DNA from: Proteobacteria bacterium SG_bin9
Lineage (GTDB): Bacteria > Pseudomonadota > Alphaproteobacteria > Rhizobiales > Xanthobacteraceae
Direction of reading: 5' to 3'
DNA length: 42,046 nucleotides
NCBI GenBank assembly: GCA_002083525.1
Contig: LWDM01000027.1
Coordinates: 1 to 42,046 of the forward strand
A model generated the notes under the pieces. That model made no database searches, was not told the origin of the DNA, and saw only the letters and a list, made by a program, of their open reading frames with translations. The position numbers and the translations under genes are program-made. This document shows, piece after piece, positions 1-7,056 of this stretch (positions are counted from its first letter, which is position 1; every line of letters starts with the position of its first letter).

Positions 1-2
1 CC

Positions 3-743
3 AAGTCGAAGGGCAACGGCCTGACCATCGACGAGTGGCTGCGCTATGCGTCGCCGGAATCGCTGTCGCTGTTCATGTACCGCGAGCCGAAGGCGGCGAA
101 GCGGCTGTACTTCGACGTGATCCCGCGCAACGTCGACGACTATCAGCAGTTCAGCGACGGCTATCCGCGCCAGGACATGAAGCAGCGGCTTTCCAATCCG
201 CTGTGGCACATCCATTCCGGCAAGCCGCCGCAGACCGACATGCCGGTGACGTTCCAGCTGCTGCTGACGCTGGTGTCGTCATCGAACGCGGAAAACGCCG
301 ACACGCTGTGGGGCTTCATCGGCCGCTACCGTCCGGGCGTGACGCGCGAAACGCATCCGAAACTCGCCGCGATGGTCGACTACGCGATCAACTACTATCG
401 CGATTTCGTGGCTCCAACGAAGACGTTCCGCGAAGCGACCGATGCCGAGCGCGCGGCGTTGCAGGATCTGCGCGATGCGCTCGCCAATCTGCCAAAGGAT
501 GCGACCGCCGAAGACATCCAGAACGCAGTGTACGAGATCGGCCGCCGCGAGCCGTTCCTCGATCACAAGAAGCCGGCGAAGGACGGGCGCCCGGGCGTGT
601 CGCTCGAGTGGTTCAACATGCTCTATCAGGTGCTGTTGGGTCAGGAGAAGGGACCGCGCTTCGGCTCGTTCGTCGCGGTCTACGGCGTCAACAACGCGAT
701 CGGCATGATCGACGGCGCGCTGGCGCGGAGCGTTGCGGCCTAG
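3..743 (+). CDS. lysS: Lysyl-tRNA synthetase, class I (3' part; gene begins before the window)
   Basis: This cytoplasmic enzyme charges tRNA-Lys with lysine. The frame is open from base 3 and shows 246 residues before the TAG stop. The first residues, K-S-K-G-N-G, are the KMSKS-type ATP-binding loop of class I synthetases. They are followed by the conserved stretch LTIDEWLRYASPESL and FMYREPKAAKRLYFD, typical of the archaeal/alphaproteobacterial class I enzyme (also called lysK) and not of the common class II LysRS. The catalytic Rossmann half lies outside the window; what is seen is the KMSKS loop and the alpha-helical anticodon-binding C-terminus. The stop is only 3 nt from the stop of the convergent repressor gene, with no terminator hairpin between them. 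Confidence 0.95.
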   Translation, partial: KSKGNGLTIDEWLRYASPESLSLFMYREPKAAKRLYFDVIPRNVDDYQQFSDGYPRQDMKQRLSNPLWHIHSGKPPQTDMPVTFQLLLTLVSSSNAENADTLWGFIGRYRPGVTRETHPKLAAMVDYAINYYRDFVAPTKTFREATDAERAALQDLRDALANLPKDATAEDIQNAVYEIGRREPFLDHKKPAKDGRPGVSLEWFNMLYQVLLGQEKGPRFGSFVAVYGVNNAIGMIDGALARSVAA

Positions 744-746
744 GCC

Positions 747-1379
747 TTACTGGCTGGCCCAGACGATCCGCGCGATCCACTCGACGTCTTTGGCGTCGAG
801 CACGCGGTCCTTGTGCGAGGGATTGAGCGAGGCGAGCTCGATCACCTTCTGGGTGCGGCGGCGCAGCTCCTTCACCATCACCTCGCCGTTCATGGTCTTC
901 ACCACGACGCGGTCGCCTTTGCGGATCGGCGCACCGGGCGAGACGACGATGACGTCGCCGTCGCGGTAGGCGGGCTTCATCGAGTCGCCGGAAATTTCCA
1001 GCGCATACGCATGTTCGTCGGTGACGGTGGGGGAGGCGACCTCGTCCCAGCCCTTGCCGACCGGAAAGCCGCCGTCGTCGAAGTAACCGCCGGTGCCGGC
1101 TTCGGCAAAGCCAAGCAGCGGCACGGTCGACATGCTGCGCGCGGTGTCGTGGATCAGCTGCACGAAGGTGTCGACGGTGGTGTTGGTCGCGGCCAGCGAC
1201 TTCGCGACCGACTCGGTCGAAGGCCAGCGCTCGCGGCCGTCCGGTGTGACGCGCTTCGATTTGTTGAAGGTGGTCGGATCGAGGCCCGCGCTCTTCGCCA
1301 ATCCCGACGGCGACAGGCCGGAGCGGGCGGCGAGACGATCGAGTGCGGCCCAGATCTGATCGTGCGTGAGCATGGCCAT
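747..1379 (-). CDS. LexA/CI-like repressor with S24 self-cleavage domain
   Basis: A DNA-binding transcriptional regulator of 210 residues. Residues 1-75 form an XRE-like helix-turn-helix region (GLSPSGLAKSAGLDPTTFNK), and residues 88-208 form a peptidase S24 domain. The Ser-Lys dyad is visible as S133 in GDSMKP and K170 in GEVMVKEL, 37 residues apart exactly as in LexA (S119/K156). A candidate Ala-Gly cleavage bond (A94-G95, in FAEAGTGG) lies upstream, so RecA-stimulated autocleavage is plausible. This is not the main LexA, whose N-terminal winged helix differs. No phage genes are nearby, so it is either a domesticated repressor or a stand-alone stress regulator; its targets are unknown. A second ATG two codons downstream is an alternative start. 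Confidence 0.85.
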   Translation of the reverse strand: MAMLTHDQIWAALDRLAARSGLSPSGLAKSAGLDPTTFNKSKRVTPDGRERWPSTESVAKSLAATNTTVDTFVQLIHDTARSMSTVPLLGFAEAGTGGYFDDGGFPVGKGWDEVASPTVTDEHAYALEISGDSMKPAYRDGDVIVVSPGAPIRKGDRVVVKTMNGEVMVKELRRRTQKVIELASLNPSHKDRVLDAKDVEWIARIVWASQ

Positions 1380-1432
1380 CAGTGCGCGTCTCTCGGGACT
1401 TGAAGCTGCGGTAGCGGTATTGCGATGATTTT

Positions 1433-1446
1433 AGGAATTATTACCT
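1433..1446. promoter_or_regulatory. Possible operator in the divergent repressor/DUF952 promoter region
   Basis: An AT-rich, imperfectly symmetric motif (AGGAATTATTACCT) lies about 55 nt upstream of the repressor start in an otherwise GC-rich 221-nt gap between divergent genes. It would suit self-binding by the S24 repressor, but the symmetry is weak and no second copy is seen. The rest of the gap (1380-1600) shows no gene or RNA. Confidence 0.25.
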
Positions 1447-1600
1447 TGAAGTGATTCCCGGCGCAATCGGGCTGCCTTGCAAAAATCAGCCGAAACGCCG
1501 CTCTTGAATCGCGGCAGCGCCGCCGATACGGTCCGTCTCAGCGGTTTCGAACCTCCCGAAAAACAGCAGAAAAACCAAGAAGAAAGCGAGAATCTCGCGC

Positions 1601-1939
1601 GTGCCGACGATCTACAAGATTTGCCCCGCGTCAGCCTGGCGCGAAGCCGAGCGCCAGGGCGCCTATCGCGGCAGCGCCGACGATCTGCGGGATGGCTTCA
1701 TCCATTTCTCGACCGCCGCACAGGTGCCCGGCACCGCCGCGAAGCATTTCGCCGGTCAGCGCGGCTTGTTTCTGATTGCCGTCGATGCGGACGGACTAGG
1801 CGATGCGCTGAAGTGGGAGCCGTCGCGCGGCGGCGATCTGTTTCCGCATCTCTATGGTGAGCTCGATCCCGGTGCTGTGCTCAGCGTGATGGACATGCCG
1901 CTGCGCTCGAGCGGTGAGCACGCGATTCCGGAACTCTAG
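1601..1939 (+). CDS. DUF952 family protein
   Basis: A small soluble protein of 112 residues that matches the DUF952 family from end to end: an N-terminal IYKI..AW pattern, a central DGFIHFSTAAQV block and a C-terminal HLYGELDPGAV block. The biochemical function of the family is unknown. The GTG start is chosen because a purine-rich ribosome site (AAGAAAGCGAG) precedes it and the family begins here. The gene lies upstream of pyrD in the same direction. Its TAG stop (1937-1939) forms part of the first hairpin of the pyrD leader, so transcription through both genes would carry both hairpins. Confidence 0.85.
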   Translation: MPTIYKICPASAWREAERQGAYRGSADDLRDGFIHFSTAAQVPGTAAKHFAGQRGLFLIAVDADGLGDALKWEPSRGGDLFPHLYGELDPGAVLSVMDMPLRSSGEHAIPEL

Positions 1940-2012
1940 TGGAGCAATTTGACATTCGCCACAGAGTTAGCCAATTCGCTGGTTGGCGAATGTCAAATTA
2001 AAGCTCCACTAG
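1936..2012 (+). repeat. Hairpin element 1 of an inverted tandem pair before pyrD
   Basis: A 77-nt inverted repeat. The left arm 1936-1961 (CTAGTGGAGC then AATTTGACATTCGCCA) pairs with 1984-2012. All 26 left-arm bases pair, and the right arm carries one extra AAA (2000-2002) as a 3-nt bulge between a 10-bp outer and a 16-bp inner stem. The loop is 22 nt (1962-1983). The TAG stop of the DUF952 gene lies in the outer stem. There is no T-tract, so a simple intrinsic terminator is unlikely. The same plan recurs in the next element in the opposite orientation. Confidence 0.9.
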
Positions 2013-2027
2013 CATTCAAATTTTTGG

Positions 2028-2102
2028 TGGTGGTCCTTTGATTCTAACATTCGCAAAAGAACCAAGCCGAGAGCGAGTGCGAATGTTAGAATCGGACCAC
2101 CA
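2028..2102 (+). repeat. Hairpin element 2 of the pair, abutting the pyrD start codon
   Basis: A 75-nt inverted repeat. The left arm TGGTGGTCC (2028-2036), then a TTT bulge (2037-2039), then GATTCTAACATTCGCA (2040-2055), pairs with 2078-2102. The outer stem is 9 bp, the inner stem 16 bp and the loop 22 nt (2056-2077), all perfectly paired apart from the bulge. It shares the core ACATTCGC with element 1 but differs elsewhere, with matched changes in both arms. The 3' arm ends 3 nt before the pyrD ATG. The only Shine-Dalgarno-like bases (GGA, 2094-2096) lie inside the stem, so folding could affect pyrD translation. Confidence 0.9.
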
Positions 2103-2105
2103 GCC

Positions 2106-3197
2106 ATGATCCGCGCGCTCGAGGCTCTCTCGCTGCCGTTCCTGACCTTGCTCGATCCCGAGGATGCGCACCGGCTTGCCATTCGCGGCCTGCAGTTCAT
2201 GCCGCTGCCGAAGCCCGGACCGGACGATCCGCGTCTTGCCGTGCGCGCGTTCGGTCTCAACTTTCCCAATCCGGTCGGTCTCGCCGCCGGCTTCGACAAG
2301 AGCGCGGAAGCGCCGGACGCGCTGCTGCGGCTCGGCTTCGGTTTCGTCGAGATCGGCTCAGTGACGCCGCTGCCCCAGGTCGGCAATCCGCGGCCGCGGC
2401 TTTTCCGTCTGGTGGGAGACAAGGCGGTCATCAACCGCATGGGCTTCAACAATGACGGCGGCGACGTGGTGCTGCGGCGCCTCGCGGCGCGCGCCAATAA
2501 CGGCGGCATTGTCGGCGTCAACGTCGGCGCCAACAAGGACTCCGCCGATCGCACCGCCGATTACGTCAAGCTGATCGAGCTGTTCGCGCCGGTGGCAAGT
2601 TACTTCACCGTCAACGTGTCGTCGCCGAACACGCCGGGCCTGCGCAATCTGCAGCAGGCCGCAGCGCTCGACGATCTCTTGGCGCGCGTGATCGATGCGC
2701 GCGAGCGCGTGCGCAAGAATGCCGGCGACTCGCCGGTGCTGCTGAAGGTCGCGCCCGATCTGACGTTGCAGGAGCTCGACGATGTGGTGCACATCGCCCG
2801 CTCGCGCCGGGTCGACGGCATGATCGTCGCCAACACCACAATCTCGCGGCCACAGCGCTTGCAGGATTCGCGCAAGAGCGAGCAGGGCGGTCTGTCGGGC
2901 CGGCCACTGTTCAAGCTGTCGACCCGGATGGTGGCGGAGACGTATGTGCGCGCCGAGGGTGCATTCCCGCTGATCGGCGTCGGCGGTATCGACTCGGGCG
3001 GCGCGGCGCTGACGAAAATCCGCGCGGGCGCGACGCTCATTCAGGTGTACAGCCCGCTGGTGTTCAAGGGGATGTCGCTGGTCAGCGACATCAAGGCGGA
3101 TCTGATCTCGACGCTCCGCCGCACCGGCCGCGACTCGCTCAGCGAAATCGTCGGCGCCGATGCCGCGACCATTACCGCGGAAGACTGGCCGGACTGA
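2106..3197 (+). CDS. pyrD: Dihydroorotate dehydrogenase (quinone), class 2
   Basis: Oxidises dihydroorotate to orotate in pyrimidine synthesis and passes electrons to membrane quinones. The 363-residue FMN TIM barrel has the class 2 N-terminal extension (RALEALSLPFLTLLDPEDAH, residues 3-22) that docks to the membrane. Other marks are NPVGLAAGFDK (55-65), the flavin/substrate residues INRMGFNN (109-116) and the catalytic loop NVSSPNTPGLR, with the active-site serine at S173 instead of the cysteine of class 1 enzymes. IGVGGIDSGG near the C-terminus binds the FMN phosphate. The length is normal for the family. The start is fixed by family alignment, since no clear ribosome site is free of the upstream hairpin. 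Confidence 0.97.
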   Translation: MIRALEALSLPFLTLLDPEDAHRLAIRGLQFMPLPKPGPDDPRLAVRAFGLNFPNPVGLAAGFDKSAEAPDALLRLGFGFVEIGSVTPLPQVGNPRPRLFRLVGDKAVINRMGFNNDGGDVVLRRLAARANNGGIVGVNVGANKDSADRTADYVKLIELFAPVASYFTVNVSSPNTPGLRNLQQAAALDDLLARVIDARERVRKNAGDSPVLLKVAPDLTLQELDDVVHIARSRRVDGMIVANTTISRPQRLQDSRKSEQGGLSGRPLFKLSTRMVAETYVRAEGAFPLIGVGGIDSGGAALTKIRAGATLIQVYSPLVFKGMSLVSDIKADLISTLRRTGRDSLSEIVGADAATITAEDWPD

Positions 3198-3204
3198 TCT
3201 CTTT

Positions 3205-3325
3205 TCCCGGACGCGATGCGGCACGCAGTGACGCGTCGCAGAGCCGGGACCATTCCAAATTCAGCGGTCGATACGATCCCGGATCAGCAGCGCGTCATTT
3301 CATGCCGGGCCGCGTCCGGGACAAG
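3205..3325 (+). repeat. Dispersed palindromic repeat, copy A
   Basis: An intergenic repeat of about 121 bp whose ends are complementary (TCCCGGACGCG at the start, CGCGTCCGGGA at the end). It contains internal blocks CGCAGAGCCGGGACCATTCC and CCCGGATCAGCAGCGCGTCA. It starts 7 nt after the pyrD stop and ends 3 nt before the MATE stop, so it separates two convergent genes. Two further copies lie at 4664-4784 (same orientation) and 15827-15950 (inverted). Related repeats are common in Bradyrhizobiaceae genomes. Confidence 0.9.
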
Positions 3326-3328
3326 TGC

Positions 3329-4648
3329 TTACCGTCCAAACGACTGCCGCACCAGCGCCGGATAGCGCATCGCCTGCAAGCCGCCGCGGGCGATGTAGTG
3401 CACGAGCAGCGCGCCCCATAGCCCGGCATTGCCGAACGGCTGCAGCAAATACCACGCGCCGATGTAGAAGACGAACGACAGCACCATCAGGTTGCGCATG
3501 TCGCGCGCCCAGGTCGCGCCGATGAAGATTCCGTCATAGGCGAAGGCGAACACGCCGAGCAGCGGCGCCAGCGCTACCAGCCAGAGATAATCGCGCGCCA
3601 CGCGGCGCACGTCCGCGCTTGCGGTCATCGCGTCGATGATCGCCGGGCCGAACAGCACGAACACGATAGTGACGGCGATCGCGAAGGCAAAGCCCCAGGC
3701 GATCACGAGCTTCGTCGCCGTGGTGAAGCCCCTGCGGTCGCGCGCGCCGAGCGCACGGCCGCACATCTGCTCGGCGGCGTTGGCGAGGCCGTCGAGGAAG
3801 AAGGCGCTGATCAGCAGAAAATTGTTGAGCACGGCATTGGCGGCTAGGATGAGATCGCCTGAACGTGCGCCCTGCGCGATGAAAAAGAGAAACGCCGCGA
3901 TCAGCGCCGCCGTGCGGATCATGATGTCGCGGTTCACCGCCATCATGTGCATCAGTTTCGTACGATCCAGCAGTTCAGCGCGCGGCACGGCGATGCGCCC
4001 GCCGGCAATCCGTCGCGACACGATGACGCCGAGCACGAGACCTGCCGCTTCCGCGATCACGGCGGCGAACGCCGCGCCAACGATGCCGACGTCGAGCACC
4101 AGCACCAGCAGCACGGTCGCCGCCATGTTGATGACGTTGATGCTGATCTGGATCGTCAGCGCCAAAGTGGCGCGGGCCTGCCCGACCAGCCAGCCGAGCA
4201 CGACGTAGTTCGCGAGCACCAGCGGCGCCGACCAGATGCGCACGGCGAAGTAGGTTTTCGCGGCGGCGGTGACGCCCTCGCTGCCGCCCATCGCTTTCAG
4301 CAGAAGCGCGGTCAGCGGCGTCTGCACGGCGATCAGCAGCACGCCGACGATAGCTGCAATGATGAAGCCGCGCGCCAAGAGCGCGCGCAGTTCATGCGTC
4401 TGTCCCGCACCGACCGCCTGCGCCGCGAACGCCACCGTGCTCATGCGCAGGAACGCGAACAGCCAGAACAGGCAATCGAAGATGACCGAGGCCATCGCCA
4501 CGCCGCCGAGCATGGTGGCATCGCCGAGGCGTCCGATCGCGGCGGTGGCGACAACGCCGAGCAGCGGCGTCGTCAGGTTCGCCAGCATCGCGGGGCCGGC
4601 GATGGCGAAGACGTCGCGCGTCGTCAGATTGGGGTTATCGATACTCAT
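3329..4648 (-). CDS. MATE family multidrug/toxin exporter
   Basis: An inner-membrane antiporter that exports organic compounds using a sodium or proton gradient; the substrate cannot be told from sequence. The 439 residues are highly hydrophobic, with about 12 membrane spans in two similar halves. N-terminal marks are FAIAGPAMLANLTTPLLGVV and TAAIGRLGDATMLGGVAMA, and MCGRALGARDRRGF begins the second half; this fits the DinF-type branch. I chose the ATG at 4648; a TTG two codons upstream is possible, and neither has a good ribosome site. Direct copies of one dispersed repeat flank the gene, 3 nt after its stop and about 15 nt before its start. Confidence 0.9.
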   Translation of the reverse strand: MSIDNPNLTTRDVFAIAGPAMLANLTTPLLGVVATAAIGRLGDATMLGGVAMASVIFDCLFWLFAFLRMSTVAFAAQAVGAGQTHELRALLARGFIIAAIVGVLLIAVQTPLTALLLKAMGGSEGVTAAAKTYFAVRIWSAPLVLANYVVLGWLVGQARATLALTIQISINVINMAATVLLVLVLDVGIVGAAFAAVIAEAAGLVLGVIVSRRIAGGRIAVPRAELLDRTKLMHMMAVNRDIMIRTAALIAAFLFFIAQGARSGDLILAANAVLNNFLLISAFFLDGLANAAEQMCGRALGARDRRGFTTATKLVIAWGFAFAIAVTIVFVLFGPAIIDAMTASADVRRVARDYLWLVALAPLLGVFAFAYDGIFIGATWARDMRNLMVLSFVFYIGAWYLLQPFGNAGLWGALLVHYIARGGLQAMRYPALVRQSFGR

Positions 4649-4663
4649 AGCCAAACAATTTTG

Positions 4664-4784
4664 TCCCGGACGCGATGCAGCGTGGAACGCTGCGTCGCAG
4701 AGCCGGGACCATTCCGGATGCTGAGGGTGGTATGGCCCCGGATCAGCAGCGCGTCATTTCATGCCGCGCAGCGTCCGGGGCAAG
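4664..4784 (+). repeat. Dispersed palindromic repeat, copy B
   Basis: A second copy of the 121-bp repeat, in the same orientation as copy A (TCCCGGACGCGATGC at the start, GCGTCCGGGGCAAG at the end, internal CGCAGAGCCGGGACCATTCC). It fills almost the whole gap between the stop of the DUF6460 gene (5 nt away) and the start of the MATE gene. Any private MATE promoter would have to lie in or next to it. Confidence 0.9.
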
Positions 4785-4789
4785 ACAAA

Positions 4790-5101
4790 TCAGCGTCGCG
4801 GTGTGTTGGCAATCCGCATGATCAGCCACACAGGTATGACGATCACGGCGCCGAGCAGAAAGTAGCGCCACAGCCAGTTGATGGTGTCAAAGCCGAGATC
4901 CCACACCGCCTGGAAGAGTTTGCGGATGCTGTGAATGATATTCCAGGGATCTAAGCCGATCGCGGCGAGTACGACGCCGACGAGGATCGACATCGCGATG
5001 AGGCGCAGGAGCACGCCGAGCGGCGAGCCGCCGAGAAAGCGCGACAGGTTGTCGGTCGCGGCCGGCTGACTTTCGATCGTCGGCCTGTTCTCGGTCTGCA
5101 T
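4790..5101 (-). CDS. DUF6460 family small membrane protein
   Basis: A protein of 103 residues with a short polar N-terminus, then RFLGGSPLGVLLRLIAMSI and two hydrophobic segments (about residues 30-52 and 75-98) ending in a basic tail. The pattern FLGGSP..VLLRL, the WDLGFD block and LLGAVIVIPVWL is that of DUF6460, a family of unknown role in Rhizobiales. The ATG at 5101 is chosen over a longer frame because a strong AGGAG site lies about 7 nt upstream and the longer N-terminus is low-complexity. The MATE gene follows on the same strand beyond repeat copy B; joint transcription is possible but unproven. Confidence 0.8.
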   Translation of the reverse strand: MQTENRPTIESQPAATDNLSRFLGGSPLGVLLRLIAMSILVGVVLAAIGLDPWNIIHSIRKLFQAVWDLGFDTINWLWRYFLLGAVIVIPVWLIMRIANTPRR

Positions 5102-5277
5102 CGTGGTCTCCTGTTCGTTGCGCCGCGCAACTGCGGGGATGAAGTGCGCAGGTGGTGCGCGCCTAGCCGTTGTCAAGCATCGAGCTCAAGTTTATCGGAT
5201 TTGCGGTGGTTTCGCATGGCCTAAACGCGCTGTAATGTGCCCGCCAACCAGAAGAAAACGCGAGGAATGAACGGCGC

Positions 5278-6198
5278 ATGAATGCAGCCTCCACCCCATC
5301 TCCAGTTGCTGTCATCGGCCTCGGCTCGATGGGTTACGGCATGGCCGTGTCGCTGCGGCGCAAGGGCTTTGCCGTCTCGGCCTTCGACGTGCGGCCGGAC
5401 GTGGCATCGAAGTTCGCGAGCGAGCACGGCGGCAAGGCCTGCGGCTCGGTGAAGGACGCGGGGGCGGGCGCGGCGATTGCCGTGATCGTCGTCGTCAATG
5501 CCGACCAGACCGAAGACGTGCTGTTCGGCTCCGGCGGACTGGCCGATGCGCTGCCGAAGGGCGCGCTGGTGATGTCCTGCGCAACCATGGACCCGGAGCG
5601 GGCGCGGCGGCTTGCGAAAGACGCCGAGGCGAAAGGGCTGCTCTATCTCGACTCGCCGATCAGCGGCGGCGCGCAGCGCGCTGCGCAAGGCGAACTTACC
5701 GTGCTCGCATCGGGCGCACCGGCCGCGATGAGCAAGGCCGAGCCCGCGCTCGCAGCGATGGCGGCGAAGGTCTATCGGCTCGGTGACGAAGCCGGCATCG
5801 GCGCATCGTTCAAGATGATCAATCAGCTGCTCGCCGGTGTGCACATCGCGGCCGCGAGCGAAGCGCTGGTGCTCGCCAAGCGGCTCGGCCTCGATATCGC
5901 GAAGGTCTACGAGGTGATCACCGCGTCCGCCGGCAACTCGTGGATGTTCGAGAACCGCATGCCGCACGTGCTCGACGGCGACTACACGCCGCGCAGCGCG
6001 GTCGAGATCTTCACCAAGGATCTCGGCATCATCAACGACATGTCGCGCGGCACGAAGTTTCCGACGCCGGTCGCCTCCGCCGCGCTCCAGATGTTTCTCA
6101 TGACCGCCGCTGCCGGCATGGGCAAGGACGACGACGCGTCCGTCGCGCGTCTTTACGCCCAGATCACCGGCACCGAACTGCCTGCAAGGAAAGCGTAA
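5278..6198 (+). CDS. ltnD: L-threonate dehydrogenase (LtnD-type 3-hydroxyisobutyrate dehydrogenase family)
   Basis: Predicted to oxidise L-threonate to 2-oxo-tetronate with NAD+, the first step of the pathway encoded by this operon. The 306 residues show the N-terminal NAD-binding fingerprint VIGLGSMGYGMA (12-23), the substrate loop DSPISGGAQRAAQGELTVLA and the catalytic lysine K179 in SFKMINQLLAG, all standard for beta-hydroxyacid dehydrogenases. The assignment to threonate, not to hydroxyisobutyrate or tartronate semialdehyde, rests on the otnI-otnK-otnC genes immediately downstream, the arrangement described for L-threonate catabolism. A GAGGAA ribosome site lies 10 nt before the ATG. No regulator or transporter gene adjoins the operon. 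Confidence 0.88.
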   Translation: MNAASTPSPVAVIGLGSMGYGMAVSLRRKGFAVSAFDVRPDVASKFASEHGGKACGSVKDAGAGAAIAVIVVVNADQTEDVLFGSGGLADALPKGALVMSCATMDPERARRLAKDAEAKGLLYLDSPISGGAQRAAQGELTVLASGAPAAMSKAEPALAAMAAKVYRLGDEAGIGASFKMINQLLAGVHIAAASEALVLAKRLGLDIAKVYEVITASAGNSWMFENRMPHVLDGDYTPRSAVEIFTKDLGIINDMSRGTKFPTPVASAALQMFLMTAAAGMGKDDDASVARLYAQITGTELPARKA

Positions 6199-6202
6199 GC
6201 AC

Positions 6203-6979
6203 ATGCCCCGTTTTGCCGCCAATCTCTCGATGATGTTCACCGAATGGGCGTTTCTCGACCGCTTCAAGGCGGCGCGTGACAACGGTTTCGACGCGGTGGA
6301 ATTTCTCTTTCCTTACGAGCATCCGCCGGAAGCGGTGGGCAAGGCGCTGAAGGACAACGGTCTGACGCAGGCGCTGTTCAACTGCCCGCCGGGCAACTGG
6401 GAGAAGGGCGAGCGCGGCACGGCGGTGTTTCCCGAGCGCCGCGCCGAATTCGAGGCGTCGATCGACAAGGCGCTGGTCTATGCGGAGGCGACCGGCGTGA
6501 AGCGGCTGCATCTGATGGCGGGCCTTGCCAAGGCCGGCGACCCGGTGGCGCAGAAATCCTACGAGAGCGCGGTGCTGTTCGCCTGCGACAAGGCCGCGCC
6601 GAAGGGTCTCGACATCGTCATCGAGCCGATCAACGGGCGCAGCGTGCCCGGCTTCTTTCTCAACAACTTCGACGTTGCCGCCGATATCGTGAAGCGGCTG
6701 GCGCGCCCGAACCTGAAATTGCAGTTCGACATCTTCCATCGCCAGATCATCCACGGCGACGTCATCAAGGGCCTGGAAGCGATGATGCCGATTATCGGCC
6801 ACGTGCAGACGGCGGCCGTGCCGGACCGCAACGAACCCGGCACCGGCGAACTCGACGATGCGCGTGTGTTCGCGGCGCTGGACCGGCTCGGCTACACGGG
6901 TTTCGTCGGCTGCGAATACAACCCCAAAGGCAAGACTGTCGACGGCCTCGGCTGGTTCAAGGCGATGAAGGCGGCGTGA
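6203..6979 (+). CDS. otnI: 2-oxo-tetronate isomerase (OtnI, hydroxypyruvate isomerase family)
   Basis: Predicted to convert 2-oxo-tetronate to 3-oxo-tetronate, the substrate of the kinase encoded next. The 258-residue TIM barrel belongs to the Hyi/xylose-isomerase-like superfamily: it starts RFAANLSMMFTEW, has IVIEPINGR with a metal-binding glutamate, LQFDIFHRQI with Asp and His ligands, and ends FVGCEYNPKG with a further glutamate. Such genes were formerly annotated hyi (hydroxypyruvate isomerase); the operon context favours OtnI. The start is 4 nt after the ltnD stop, with AGGAAA inside the end of ltnD as ribosome site, so the two are probably translationally linked. Confidence 0.88.
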   Translation: MPRFAANLSMMFTEWAFLDRFKAARDNGFDAVEFLFPYEHPPEAVGKALKDNGLTQALFNCPPGNWEKGERGTAVFPERRAEFEASIDKALVYAEATGVKRLHLMAGLAKAGDPVAQKSYESAVLFACDKAAPKGLDIVIEPINGRSVPGFFLNNFDVAADIVKRLARPNLKLQFDIFHRQIIHGDVIKGLEAMMPIIGHVQTAAVPDRNEPGTGELDDARVFAALDRLGYTGFVGCEYNPKGKTVDGLGWFKAMKAA

Positions 6980-7056
6980 TCGCCAAGTTCTGATCTGAGG
7001 CTTGACCCGAGCGCCGAACTGGTTTCGGATCGCCTCATGCCCAGAAGGAAAACATC

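Noticed and set aside
1540..1562. A tRNA-like stretch (CGGTTTCGAACCTCC) in the gap before the DUF952 gene
   Set aside because: It resembles a T-arm, but no acceptor stem, anticodon arm or CCA end can be built around it.
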